A stretch of 64,000 nucleotides of DNA from Nematopogon swammerdamellus (taxonomy: Eukaryota; Arthropoda; Insecta; Lepidoptera; Adelidae): the NCBI GenBank assembly GCA_946902875.1, contig OX336344.1, positions 22,961,791 to 23,025,790 on the forward strand, in the 5' to 3' direction. Below, in pieces: positions 20,079-30,069 of the stretch. How positions within the stretch are numbered: the first letter of the stretch is position 1; the number at the start of each line of letters is the position of its first letter. The position numbers and the translations under genes were made by a program. Under the pieces are notes generated by a model that saw only the letters and a list, made by a program, of their open reading frames with translations, did no database searches and was not told the DNA's origin.

Positions 20079-20198
20079 CATGACCGACCGAAGGGAAGCA
20101 CTGACATGGCACCTAGTTCACCCGGTGTTATGGGCTGACATCACGGATGTTGTAGGTGATGTAGCCAACCTTGTCAGTTTCCATAAAAAAAAAACACA
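20079..20198 (+). mobile_element. SINE-1 3' fragment
   Basis: From CGACCGAAGGGAAGCACTG to TCAGTTTCCATAAAAAAAAA. 5'-truncated, tail intact. Confidence 0.75.
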
Positions 20199-20315
20199 AT
20201 TACAGGACAATTCTGTACCTGAAAGCCTCGCGCGTCTGGCCACCCTAACGCTGGATGGGCGTGGCTAATGTTATTCAGTGCTAGGTGAAGAATAGCCCGT
20301 GTGAGATAGCGCTGT

Positions 20316-20405
20316 ACTGGGTGTGGTGGTGTGGTGGTGTGGTGCGGTACTGTGTGGTGTGGTATGATGCGATGTGGTGCGGTGAGTGTGGTTCGGTACG
20401 GGTGG
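20316..20405. repeat. GTGTGGTG-rich minisatellite
   Basis: Irregular repeats of GTGGTGTG and GTGCGGTA words over about 90 bp. Not attached to a recognised element. Confidence 0.6.
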
Positions 20406-20462
20406 GTGTCCCGCGGTGAATTATGGAGAGGCGGGAATGGAATCTCTTATGAATAAGCTGTT

Positions 20463-21135
20463 TAATGTGTACATCACCTACAACATCCGTGATGTCAGCC
20501 CATAACACCGGGTGAACTAGGTGCCACGTCAGAGCAAATAGGTGCCATTTGAGTGCTTCCCTTTGGTTGTGCAAGCTGAACTGAACTGGACGAAAAACAC
20601 TAAGTATTTACATAGCCGTTTCGATCGACCTATCATTCAGTGCGGTAGTAACAACCCGGCGGGTTAAACCCTTCCACCTGGTAAGGTAAAAAGGGAAGGA
20701 ACCTAAAGTTTTACGTGGAATCTAAACCACCACCGTCCGCCTCCAACGGTCGAACGAACGGTCAGCCATCCAAGTTTCAACCGCGCCCAGGTGTGCTTAT
20801 GGAAACAAGGAGGATGACATGTACCATTTGCTGATGGAGTGTGGTCAGAACGAGGAATTACGGAGTGAATTGCAGACGTCACCTAGGGTGGACTCAATTT
20901 GTTGTTTAGTATAACTGTTGGCGAGTCCAAGTGAGAGGGATTTAATAATTGTGTTGAATTTCGTTGAGCGTTCTCTATCCCTTAGGAACTTTATCCCTAA
21001 GTGATAGGGAAGATGAGTACTATGGGGCAGATATTAACAAATCATTGTTAAAATCCTTAAAAATAATTTAAAAAAAATCACAAACGACAGTCGACCGATC
21101 GCACGCACCACTGACGTACCGGGGCTGACAAAAGC
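20463..21135 (-). mobile_element. SINE-1 copy split by a LINE fragment
   Basis: The body runs from 20463 (CATCACCTACAACATCC) to the head at about 20799 (CCGCGCCCAGGTGTGCTT); the rest of the head resumes at about 21085 (CAGTCGACCGATCGCAC to GGGGCTGA). Between them lies a separate LINE remnant. The body also has a partial duplication around AACTAGGTGCCACG. Confidence 0.75.
20800..21084 (+). pseudogene. LINE C-terminal fragment inserted in SINE-1
   Basis: The plus strand reads EDDMYHLLMECGQNEELRSE and, after stops and frame changes, LLASPSERDL and VLNFVERSLSL. HLL.EC is the conserved zinc-knuckle-like C-terminal motif of R1/Jockey-type reverse transcriptases. The A-rich 3' end lies at 21045-21080. 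The same 3' end recurs at 59250-59437. Confidence 0.6.
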
Positions 21136-21155
21136 TACCGAGGTTGACACCTTAA

Positions 21156-21639
21156 GAGCATCGTGTACTGCGAACCGTTTTCAAATTTCGAATTTCTTTC
21201 ATCGTATTACTGACTGTCGCTGTGGGCCGCGCCCTAATATTTTCGTTATTCATTTTAAATGAAATATATTTTATTATAAAAATGTGAAAATATAGCAATT
21301 TTAGGCCTAGATTTCATATTTTTATATGGAAAACTATAAAAAAAATAAAGACATCCAGTAGGCTTTTCATAATAGCAAAAAAATATATATCACTTAAATT
21401 GAGGAAGAATAAGGACATGAAAAAAGACTTCGCCTGAATGATGATTGATTCACAAATATTTTATAGGTAGTTTGATTCTGAGCTGCAGTTCAACGAATTA
21501 AAAAGTGTAATTAAAAAGTAGAATGTCGTTGCTGCAGTTGTCGTTTTCGCGTGCGTGGGCAGAGCGGCGCGGTCCACAGCGACAGCAATACGATGAAGGA
21601 AATTTCAAATTTGAAAACGGTTCGCAGTACACGATGCTC
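21156..21639. mobile_element. TTAA-flanked MITE
   Basis: TTAA at 21152-21155 and 21640-21643 flanks inverted ends GAGCATCGTGTACTGCGAAC and their complement. Complementarity extends about 75 bp (through TTTCAAATTTC and GACTGTCGCTGTGG). The 484-bp element has no coding capacity. TTAA targets are used by piggyBac and Kolobok groups; the ends do not start with CCC, so Kolobok or another TTAA user is at least as likely. Confidence 0.75.
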
Positions 21640-21821
21640 TTAAGATGAAGAATCCTATGTCAAGATCGCGCCGACAACCCTCCGCCGCGTCTCCCCATTC
21701 CGCTGAGCGCATTCCCCGCTCCCCATTCCGCTGAGCGCATGACGTCACTATGAGTGGAAGAGGCTTAAGATGAAGAATCCTACGTCAAGATCGCGCCGAC
21801 AACCCTCCGCCGCGTCTCCCC
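21639..21821. repeat. 58-bp direct duplication next to the MITE
   Basis: CTTAAGATGAAGAATCCTA through CCGCCGCGTCTCCCC occurs at 21639-21696 and 21764-21821 with one substitution. CCCCATTCCGCTGAGCGCAT is itself duplicated at 21692-21711 and 21720-21739. The left edge of the first copy coincides with the TTAA of the MITE, so the second copy shows the uninserted sequence. Confidence 0.8.
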
Positions 21822-22210
21822 CGCCGCCGCTTGCAGACGAATCGAACTCCAAATTAATCCTCTGTATCTCACTACCAGATTACTTTCTCTCTTCCTTCCC
21901 GCACATCGAATCTAATCTAAACTAATGAGAACTAATCACAAAGCCTAGTCCGTCACTCGCCTCCGAGGGAATGGAACACAAACAAATGCCGGTAATAAAT
22001 TAGATTCGCAGTAGCTGTGGAGGATATAAGACAACCTCCAAACGAGGCAATTTCTCGAATCGCCGACATAACTAGGCGGACAAGATGAACACTGGCGCTC
22101 TTAGAGAGAAAGAGAGTAATCATTATGTTATATTAAGTAAAGTGCGTAATTCTTCGTATACGTTTTTGGCGAGAAAGTCATGTTCTTTCCGCAGTACAGT
22201 CTAAAAATCG
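21822..22210. other. Unannotated spacer
   Basis: No gene or repeat recognised. Confidence 0.35.
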
Positions 22211-22214
22211 TTAG

Positions 22215-22660
22215 TTGTAATAGGTAATAAAAAGTTAAATTACAAATTAAAAAAACGCCGACCCCTTAAAAAAACCAAAAATAATTTCCGTCTACTTCCT
22301 TTTTTTGGTGGATTCGCGAGACACTTAGCGCCGTCGTCAGCATGGATTGTTGAGCCGACGACGCCCAAAAGCATTCGGTTTAGAAAGGGGGCTGCAAATG
22401 CCGTGCCGGCGTGACAGATGCCTTTTTATGCTTCTCTTAAAAGATCCTAAGTCATACACTGAAGGAAACACATCGGGAGGAAGTGCATACTTATATGAGT
22501 CTGGGGACCGCTAAGTAAATAAAATATAAAACTTAGAGTTGCGAGGGAATTTACTTAGCGGTCCTCCGACTCCTTTATGTAAGTAAACGGAAATTATTTT
22601 TTACTTTTTAAGGGTCGGGGGTTTCTAAAATTTGTAATTTAGCTTTTTACTTTTTGTCAT
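22215..22660. mobile_element. Inverted-repeat element around a reverse transcriptase fragment
   Basis: Left arm 22215-22302 (AAATTACAAATT, GCCGACCCCTT, AAATAATTTCCGT) pairs with right arm 22573-22660 (ACGGAAATTATTTT, AAGGGTCGGGGG, AATTTGTAATTT). Between them, 22320-22490 reads on the minus strand as a SFKRSIKRHL-like reverse-transcriptase end, and 22505-22520 / 22549-22564 form a perfect 16-bp hairpin (GGACCGCTAAGTAAAT). The arms are imperfect, suggesting age. Confidence 0.55.
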
Positions 22661-22740
22661 ATTTTGTTATTTTTATTATTTGTTAGGTAGGATATACTCT
22701 GTAATAAATAACACATATTCTGTGTAAATTTCAACCGTAC

Positions 22741-23070
22741 GGTATCGTGTGGGGTCGATACTTAAAAAGATAAGCCCCACTGCATCTCTCCCCGTGCATG
22801 ACGTAAAAGACGACTAAGGGATAAGGTCAAGATGACGTACTAAAGGACGACAGGATAGCCACCTCTCACCTTGGCACGTTCCTTCCACCGAGTCATGCAG
22901 CGGGTGTGTCTTCGTGCCTTACTTGCTGCTTGATAGCTACAATCCGAATACTTTGTTAAACGTGGTGGTCGGTGTTGTGCTGTAATGTTCCAGAGTTCTT
23001 GCAGCAAAACACCGATTACTCTGCTTACCCTGATTGTCGGGATACAGCTTGTGGTATGTATGTATGTATT
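22741..23070 (+). mobile_element. SINE-3, near full-length
   Basis: GTATCGTGTGGGGTCG, GATAAGCCCCACTGCATC and GACGTAAAAGACGACTAAGG form the head; ACAGGATAGCCACCTCTCAC, ACCGAGTCATGCAGCGG and GTGGTGGTCGGTGTTGTG the body; TCGGGATACAGCTTGTGG and a TATG repeat the tail. This is the most complete copy in the window. The region between GTGGTCGGTGTTGTGCTGTAA and TTGCAGCAAAACACCGA can form a hairpin. Confidence 0.8.
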
Positions 23071-23359
23071 TCAACCGGCTAACTTTTCTTACGGTTCGAT
23101 ACGGCTCTTTAAAGGACAAACAAACAGACGGCTTAGGATTAGTACTGCTTCCGTACGAATACGTAATCCTAATAACCTCAGACATTGACGTAGCTAAACA
23201 GTCCGCGCTCGCGCCGTGTAGAGTGGGCAGTCAGTGTTGATATTTCGTCGGGCGCAACAAAACAAAAGATAAGCCAGCTTTAATCCGAAGCAAGTCCAAT
23301 CTATTATTTTATCTGGCGGGGAATATGGCCGCTCTTATTATCCAACTTTTCTTATTATC

Positions 23360-23540
23360 TCTTCCGGCCGCGCGCGCCGGACGCTCTCTTCGCGGGATAC
23401 GTACGCTTGCCCGAACGGAGCCGAAAAGCGAACTCAACGCGAACGCGGCGCGGCGCGGCGCGGTGCGACGCGAAAATGTCTAACAGCCGCAACCGCTTGA
23501 AGTGGCTTACGTGACCGAACACACGCGAGCGCGGTTCGAC
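23360..23540. other. GC-rich patch with GCGGC repeats
   Basis: ACGCGGCGCGGCGCGGCG at 23444-23461 and other CpG-rich words; no reading frame with a known motif. The 77-codon frame on the minus strand is compositionally driven. Confidence 0.4.
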
Positions 23541-23841
23541 GCGGTCGGTGTTGTGGTGCAAATACTCTTGTAAATTACAGCGCAACACCGACCACCACGT
23601 TTAGCAATGTATTAGGATAAGATAACTATCAAGCAGCAAGTAAGGCACCAAAACCCACCTGCTGCATGACTTGTTGGAACGTGCATGCCAAGGTGAAGTG
23701 TGGCTAACCTGTCTCCCTTTAGCACAGCACCTTGTCCTTATCCCTTAGTCGCCTTTTACGATATGGACGGGGATAGATACAGTGGGACTATTATTTTTAG
23801 GGTTCCGTTTCCGGTACAGGACCCTATTACTAAGCCTCCGC

Positions 23842-23873
<32 letters not shown>

Positions 23874-24203
23874 CATCCGTCTGTCCGAGGGCTGTATCTC
23901 TTTAACCGTAATAGGTAGCCCTTTGAAATTTTCACAGAATATTTGTTATTATGGCCGAAAAATAAGATAAAGTAAAAAAATCACGGGGGTTCCCATAGAA
24001 GAAACCAAAAAGTGTATGCGCGCGCGCCATCTACGGAATAGGTTATGAAGCATTTTAACTAATCATGACATTTAACTAATATGAAGCATTTCATAACACG
24101 CCATCTAGATAGCGTGAGTGGCGCTAGCCATGACATGGCGATACGGGACCGTCGGTGCGCGAGTTCGACTCGCACTTGGCCGGTTTTTAACCCCACACGA
24201 TAC
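23540..24203 (-). mobile_element. SINE-3 copy split by SINE-5
   Basis: The minus-strand SINE-3 runs from GCGGTCGGTGTTGTGG at the left through CACCTGCTGCATGACTTG and TCGCCTTTTACGA to GACTATTATTTTT at 23794; the missing part of its head (AACCCCACACGATAC) resumes at 24189. The sequence between is a complete SINE-5. So SINE-5 inserted after SINE-3. Confidence 0.7.
23795..24188 (-). mobile_element. SINE-5 inserted in SINE-3
   Basis: Terminal hairpin side AGGGTTCCGTTTCCGG, then GTCCGTCCGTCTGTCTG repeats, and the head GTTCGACTCGCACTTGG with CCGG and a T-run at the right. Both termini present. Confidence 0.8.
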
Positions 24204-24470
24204 TGTTGTACTTTACTTGATAGTGAAAGTTAATTGTTTCTGGATTTCACACCAAACCCAAATTCTCAGCCGCAAGATTAAGTTATGTGCTGACGCTGGA
24301 GGCGGGTCCGCGTAGCGCCGGCGCCTCTACGAGATCACATAGAACACAACAATTCCTATACTGAGTAAACATATGAGCACATTAGCCTTAGTATGAATAT
24401 CCAAACCGTATCATTTGTTATCGCCCGTTATTTTTCCCTAGTAGAATAAATACCTTTTTATTTTTCGGAC
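24204..24470. other. Unannotated spacer
   Basis: No recognised feature. Confidence 0.3.
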
Positions 24471-24534
24471 ATACAGACAGACAGACGTTGCAGACTTAGT
24501 AATAGGCCTCCGTACAGGGTACGGAAACCTAAAA
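24471..24534 (+). mobile_element. SINE-5 3' fragment
   Basis: ACAGACAGACAGACG and the terminal hairpin CCGTACAGGGTACGG with AACCTAAAA. Only the last 64 bp remain. Confidence 0.65.
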
Positions 24535-24886
24535 TACCTGTTGCCTATTGCCAATTTGGACCTATCAAGTTGGGAGTGAATGGAACAAATCGACTGCTCA
24601 TTGGGCACTTTCTAACTATACTTCTTAATTCATACATAAGTACCACGAAGCGGCGGGTGGCCGAGTGGTTTGGGCATCGGCTTCTCATGCGCGAGGTTCG
24701 AGTTTCGAATCCGGTCTGCGTGTACCAATGAGTTTTTTCTGACGAAAAAATTTACGTGCAACCTACACCTGCTGCTTCACCGTTCGGAACCGGTGTAAAA
24801 CTGTAGGTCCCTTCCCTTGCCCCTTACTAGGTGGTAGGCTCAAATTGTATCCGGCTGGGTTTATACCACCGTACTGGATGTAAGAT

Positions 24887-25374
24887 TCGCATTCTTTATT
24901 TCATCATTAGGCACATATTGGCCGCTCAGACATGTCAATACATTTCAAAGTAACATATTATGTACAAATATCATAATTAAAATTAAAAACAACCAGCACA
25001 AAAAATAAAACCAAAATCTAATTATTAAAAGAGGCTAATTCAGCAATCACATTGTTTTCTTAATCAACTACTTGTTGGAGATACCTTCTATTGAATAGTG
25101 AGGCTTCTTCACGAACATGCTCCTAAGTTTATTCTTAAAATATTTATCCTCGCATATTTTAAGTTCGGGCGGTAGTTTATTGTAAAACTTCACACTTTGA
25201 CACATAAAACTCTTGTACACTCTAGTCGCGTCGTCACCGGCCTGAGCTGCTTCCTGTTTCTCGTGTCGTAACCATGAAAGTCACCATTTTCAGGAGTATT
25301 ATGAACGTCGAGCGTACAAAATGTTTTGACGTATGTATTCATTCGGAAGAGTCAAAATACGAAGTCTTTCGAAC
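24887..25374 (-). pseudogene. Jockey-like LINE 3' end inserted in SINE-4
   Basis: The minus strand reads KSFMCQSVKFYNKLPPELK and then FKNKLRSMFVKKPHYSIEG before the stop, the typical Jockey reverse-transcriptase C-terminus, then a 3' UTR ending AATAAAGAATGCGA. The 7-bp target duplication GTAAGAT lies at 24880-24886 and 25375-25381. Severely 5'-truncated, as is usual for target-primed insertion. Confidence 0.85.
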
Positions 25375-25485
25375 GTAAGATGGCCGTATAGTCAGCCCCG
25401 GTTGTGTTCTCCTGTAGTTTAGTATAGCCAGCAATCCAGGGAAGTCTCCGGTATGGCACCTACCTTCTCCGAGGTGATATTGGCT

Positions 25486-25565
25486 TTTTTTATGACAGCC
25501 GGCGCAGGTGTCTGCCCAATACTTCAACGGAAGACCAGACACAGCCAATAACACCTGGTCGGTGT
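25486..25565 (-). mobile_element. 80-bp CR1-like LINE 3' end inserted in SINE-4
   Basis: Flanked by TATTGGCT at 25478-25485 and 25566-25573. The minus strand has GGTGTTATTGGCTGTGTCTG-like 3' UTR sequence and an A tail (poly-T at the left). The target TATTGGCT also occurs inside the inserted 3' UTR itself. Confidence 0.7.
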
Positions 25566-25781
25566 TATTGGCTGGTCGGAGCATGCGCTTTGGTCCCTCC
25601 GTCTCAGCCACTCATACTGGATTGCATAAAAAAAAGCACGCGGCCTTGTTTTTAAGCCGCACACAGACGTTCCAATAAACATAAAATATTGAAATAATGA
25701 AAAAAAAATATTGACTCCAGAACATGTTAAAAATTGCCTAATAATGCTGTCGTGCTGTCATATGGATTATGTAGCAGATTT

Positions 25782-25956
25782 ACAGACACCTACAGATTTA
25801 CACCGGTTCCGAACGGTGAAGCAGCAGGTGTAGTTATGCACGTAAATTTGTTCGTCAGAAAAAAATCATTTGTACACGCCGACCGAATTCGAACCGCGGC
25901 CCTCTCGCATGAGAAGCCGATGCCCAAACCACTCGTCCACCCGCCGCTTGCTAACG
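25782..25956 (-). mobile_element. SINE-4 head fragment
   Basis: On the minus strand GGCGGGTGGACGAGTGGTTT, GGTTCGAATTCGG, the CTGACGAACAAATTTACGTG linker and CACCGTTCGGAACCGG are present. The body is missing after the start of the central block. Confidence 0.75.
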
Positions 25957-26290
25957 GGGGCCCGTATCGATTGAACACCGCTGTCCTAGCAGGTCGTTCT
26001 GTCATATTGTTATAGCAGAGCGTGAGTAGAGTTTGCGTAAGATTCGATATTCTGTGGTTAAGGGTGACCTCCCCACCTCTCGCGCCCCTCATTTATTTAG
26101 GATCGAAGCAAACAAGATCTCACTGATCCGTCGTTCATGTCAGCAAAGTTTCGCGAATCTTGTACAGGATTAGTGGATCTGACAGATCGGAATGGAATCA
26201 AAGAGAAATTTCCGATCAAAAGAGCTTTTCTGACGATTGGATTTTGAACTTATTCCTTTTATGTCAACAGATTATTCTTAAAGGTTTCGT
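25957..26290. other. Unannotated spacer
   Basis: Nothing recognised. Palindromic words such as TTGATCGGAAAT and GACAGATCGGAATGG occur but do not form a clear structure. Confidence 0.3.
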
Positions 26291-26461
26291 AATTGAGTAC
26301 TTTATAATATTATGTTCATTAGGTATTTAATTTTTATTATCAATACTAATAATAAATCTGTAAGGGATGGTCATGGAGTAAGTTACTTTGTTTTAGGAAA
26401 TATTGAGTTTGTAGCCTCTATGTATGATACTAAAGCTAAATTGACGATTTTTAGAAATCTT

Positions 26462-26630
26462 TTCTGTATGTATGTATGTATGTATGTTCCTCCATAACTC
26501 TTAAATCCATAATCCGAATTTGATGAAACTTAGTACAAACACATTTTACTATACGGGACACAGGATAGGCTTACTAAAATTCACTTCCGGCTACGCTAAG
26601 ATGTGGCTCCCATACAAATCGAATTGTTCC
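26462..26630 (+). mobile_element. Fragment related to the (TATG)n/3.5-kb repeat tail
   Basis: A (TATG)n tract is followed by CGAATTTGATGAAACTTAG and CACTTCCGGCTACG. Lepidopteran elements of the RTE-like tail type show this order. No boundary can be fixed. Confidence 0.35.
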
Positions 26631-26639
26631 AAGCGCCGA

Positions 26640-26785
26640 AATAATGGGCGGCGCGGCGCGGCGGGGTTAGTAGCGCGTCTCGCGGAGACTGGCAGCCCGG
26701 CGGCGCCGGCGGCGGCGAAGGCGCGGGACGCGGCGCGGGGTGCGGTCTATTCGGTGGTCTGGCGGAGCGCGGTGTGTGTGTGTAT
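26640..26785. other. GC-rich patch
   Basis: GCGGCGCGGCGCGGCGGG and GGCGGCGCCGGCGGCGGCG words. The 142-codon frame at 26520-26948 crosses this patch and a repeat, has an alanine/arginine-rich middle and no motif, so I do not call it a gene. Confidence 0.4.
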
Positions 26786-27027
26786 GCATTGTCTCGGCAA
26801 AGTTTCTTATATTTTAATTCGATTCATAATATTATGTAGGTTAACTTCGTTAGGTATCTATTTGATTAATTTTAGGTGCAAACCTATGTTAAAGTGTTAT
26901 TGCGAGTCGATGTTAGCGGATATTTATTTAACTGAAGTTCCTATTTGATTTAAGTTAATTGATCGTATGTTTAATAAATTGTACGTAGTGTAGTATGCGC
27001 GGTATATTAGCGAAGAGATTCTTATTT

Positions 27028-27100
27028 TTACCCGGTTACGGCGAAGCGAAAAGGAGAGTTATGTTTTTGACCGGTATGTATGTATGTATGTATGTTCAAC
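27028..27100 (-). mobile_element. Terminus of the 3.5-kb repeat family, reverse orientation
   Basis: TTTTTACCCGGTTACGGCG, AAGCGAAAAGGAGAGTTATG and (TATG)n are the reverse complement of the tails at 1-298 and 11872-12169. The rest of the element is not recognisable to the right. Confidence 0.55.
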
Positions 27101-27152
27101 TGTTCCCTCATAATAACTTCGACACTACTTATCATAATTTTACAAATGAGGT

Positions 27153-27202
27153 ATCGTTGGATGCGTCTTGACCGTACGCTGGTCGTCAAGACGCATCCAA
27201 CG
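27153..27202. repeat. Perfect hairpin
   Basis: CGTTGGATGCGTCTTGAC and GTCAAGACGCATCCAACG are exact complements around a 14-bp loop. It lies 55 bp left of the large palindromic array and is not part of the array unit. Confidence 0.8.
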
Positions 27203-27256
27203 TCTATAGGCTATAGGATATGGCGCCCTCTAGAGGACATAAGTAATGATAAAAAA

Positions 27257-29026
27257 TTGCCCGCGGCTTCGTTCGCGTGAAATTCGTATTTCAAAGGAAA
27301 AAAGTAAGTAACTAAGGGCGAGCTGGGTTCAGGTAAACGATAAACCGTCTCGAAGAAAGTGAGTAACTTTTTGAGGCCGAAGGCGAAGTTGCGTTCAGGA
27401 AGACGATAAACCTTCTCGAAGACAGTAAGTAACTATGGGCGAGGCCGAAGGCCGAGCTTCGTTCAGGAAGAGGATAAACCATCTTTAAGAAAGTAAGTAA
27501 CAAAGGGCGAGGCCGAAGGCCGAGCTGCGTTCAGGAAGAGGATAACCTTTTCGAAGAAAGTAAGTAATTATGGGCGAGGCCGAAGGCCGAGCTGCGTTCA
27601 GGATGAGGGTAAACTTTTCGAAGAAAGTAAGTAACAGAGGGCGAGGCTGATGGCGGAGCTGCGTTCAGAAAAACGATAAACCTTCTCGAAGACAGTAAGT
27701 AACTATGGGCGAGGCCGAAGGCCGAGCTGCGTTCAGGAAGAGGATAACCTTTTCGAAGAAAGTAAGTAACAGAGGGCGAGGCCGAAGGCCGAGCTGCGTT
27801 CAGAAAGACGCTAAACCTTTTCGAAGACAGTAAGTAACTATGGGCGAGGCCGAAGGCTGAGCTGCATTCAGCATGCGGGTAAACTTTTCGAAGAAACTAA
27901 GTAACAGAGGGCGAGGCCGAAGGCCGAGCTGCGTTCAGGAAAACGATAAACCTTCTCGAAGACAGTAAGTAACTATGGGCGAGGCCGAAGGCCGAGCTGC
28001 GTTCAGGAAGAGGATGACCTGTTCGAAGAAAGTAAGTAACAGAGGGCGAGGCCGAAGGCCGAGCTTCGTTCAGGAAGACGATAAACCTTTTCGAAGACAG
28101 TAAGTAACTATAGGCGAGGCCGAAGGCCGAGCTGCGTTCAGGAAGACGATAAATTCTCGAAGACAGTAAGTAACTATGGGCAAGGCCGAAGGCCGAGATG
28201 TTTTCAGGAAGAGGATAAACCTTTTCGAAGAAAGTAAGTAACAAAGAAGTTACTTTCTTCGAGAAGATTTATGGTCTTCCTGAACGCAGGTCGGCCTTCG
28301 GACTCGCCCTCGGTTACTTACATTCTTCGAAAAGGTTATCCTCTTCCTGAACGCAACTCGGCCTTCGGCCTCGCCCTTTGTTACTTACTTCTTAAAGATG
28401 GTTTATCCTCTTCCTGAACGCAGCTCGGCCTTCGGCCTCGCCCATAGTTACTTACTATCTTCGAAAAGGTTTATCGTCTTCCTGAACGCAGCTCGGCCTT
28501 CGGCCTCGCCCTCTGTTACTTACTTTCTTAGAAAATGTTATCCTCTTCCTGAACGCAGCTCGGCCTTCGGCCTCGCCCATAGTTACTTACTGTCTTCGAG
28601 AAGGTTCAGTTTTCCTGAACGCAGCTCGGCCTTTGGCCTCGCCCTCTGTTACTTACTTTCTTCGAAAAGTTTACCCTCATCCTGAACGAAGCTCGGCCTT
28701 CGGCCTCGCCCATAGTTACTTACTTTCTTCGAAAAGGTTATCCTCTTCCTGAACGAAGCTCGGCCTTCGGCCTCGCCCTTTGTTACTTACTTTCTTTTAG
28801 ATGGTTTGTCCTCTTCCTGAACGCAGCTCGGCCTTCGGCCTCGCCCATAGTTACTTACTGTCTTCGAGAAAGTTTATCGTCTTCCTGAACGCAACTCCGC
28901 CTTCGGCCTCAAAAAGTTACTCACTTTCTTCGAGATGGTTTATCGTTTACCTGAACCCAGCTCGCCCTTAGTTACTTACTTTCTTACTTTGAAATACAAA
29001 TTTCACGCGAGCGAAGCCGCGGGCAA
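27257..29026. mobile_element. Foldback element made of inverted tandem arrays
   Basis: The left arm (27257-28246) has about 14 units and the right arm (28247-29026) about 11 units of 66-68 bp, in opposite orientation. Each unit contains GTAAGTAAC, GGGCGAGGCCGAAGGCCG, CGTTCAGGAAGA and TTTTCGAAGA. Odd and even units alternate (CTATGGGC/CAGAGGGC; GAAGACA/GAAGAAA), giving a higher-order dimer. The outermost eight units on each side correspond one to one, including private variants. The termini are inverted copies of TTGCCCGCGGCTTCG. The design resembles Drosophila FB elements; no coding region is present. The open frames are repeat artefacts. Confidence 0.85.
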
Positions 29027-29185
29027 AAGCTAGTTTACTGAATATGTTTTTAAGTTAAGATTGTTTATTTTGTATTTTACTAGTCGACCCGGTTCTAACT
29101 ATGTGTTACTTACATAATATAAAAACGATATATTAATGTTACATTCAATCCCTCTGAGTTGGGGGATTTCAATATATTTTATAAG

Positions 29186-29372
29186 GGCGACAGGATAGCC
29201 ACCTCTCACCTTGGCACGGTGTTTGCCCCGAGTCATGCAGCAGGTGGGCCTTCATGCCTTACGTGCTGCCTGATCTGAGTTATCTTGTTCGAATACTTTG
29301 CTCAACGTGGTGGTCGATGTTGTGCTATAATTTACCGAAATACTTTTAGCACAACACCGATTACTCTGCTTA
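29186..29372 (+). mobile_element. SINE-3 body fragment
   Basis: GCGACAGGATAGCCACC, GAGTCATGCAGCAGGTGG, GTGGTGGTCGATGTTGTG, ACACCGATTACTCTGC. The head and the tail are both missing. Confidence 0.75.
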
Positions 29373-30055
29373 CAAGTAATGATGTGACTCGTTATTCCGT
29401 CCGTCTGTCTGTCATAGAGTCACTTCTAGTACTCCCCGCACTAGCGAAATATGTTTTACTAGAATTAGCAACATCACCTCTGCCTATTTTCTCCGTTGTA
29501 CCGACATGCTCGTACATTGTGAAAAACGCTTGTCCCTTCAACTGGGCAACTTTATTTTCACTTAGACTTCATCTACTGCGAGACGGCGGATGGAATGTTC
29601 GATTCGGATCAAAGAGATCCGCCGGCGCGGTCGGTGCAACGGCGTTACCTCCGGCACTATTTGCAGTGTAAGTTATTGTTGAAGCAGCTGCCTTTACTTA
29701 AGCTATACTAGGTTTTATTGGGTGTAGCGGAGCGGCCCGCCTCGCCCGCGCCCTGCGAACTATGAAAATAAACAACGGACACAAGTCTCCACGGTGCAAA
29801 TAAGAAAACTTCAAGTCAAACAGTTGCGACTCACGCGGGTAGAGAGGAAATACGGACTGAAATTCAGTTTTTGAAAATATTTATTTATTTCTGTATTTAG
29901 AAACTTAACTAGTTTTACTTTCACCAATATTTGGTTTTAGGTATTTTTATAATATATATTTTGTATACTTGTTCCTAAGCTTAACTTAACTAGAAAACTT
30001 TACAGAATATCCAATCTCGTTTACTAGTCTAACTTAACATACGCATGTAATTTAT
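29373..30055. other. Unannotated spacer
   Basis: Moderate GC at 29400-29760, then AT-rich. The 128-codon frame 29285-29671 begins inside SINE-3 and has no motif. I see nothing else. Confidence 0.35.
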
Positions 30056-30069
30056 TAAGATAAGTTTAT

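Larger units (their letters stand above)
24650..25635 (+). mobile_element. SINE-4 carrying two LINE insertions
   Basis: The head (GGCGGGTGGCCGAGTGG to GAGTTTCGAATCC) and the central block match 4192-4613. The element is interrupted at 24887-25374 and again at 25486-25565, then ends CACTCATACTGGATTGCAT plus the A tail. Removing the inserts restores collinearity with the intact copy. Confidence 0.85.

Noticed and set aside
26520..26948. 142-codon frame on the plus strand
   Set aside because: It starts in a repeat tail, crosses a GC-rich low-complexity patch and has no motif or conserved partner.
27897..28685. Frames of 95-115 codons with LPERSSAFGLAHSYLLSS repeats
   Set aside because: They are translations of the tandem array, on both strands, with unit lengths that break the frame.
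27257..29026. CRISPR-like regular repeats
   Set aside because: Repeats are contiguous without unique spacers, inverted in the middle, and the genome is eukaryotic.
29285..29671. 128-codon frame followed by a GTAAGT splice-donor-like site
   Set aside because: The first third is SINE-3 sequence and there is no acceptor, no domain and no neighbouring exon.
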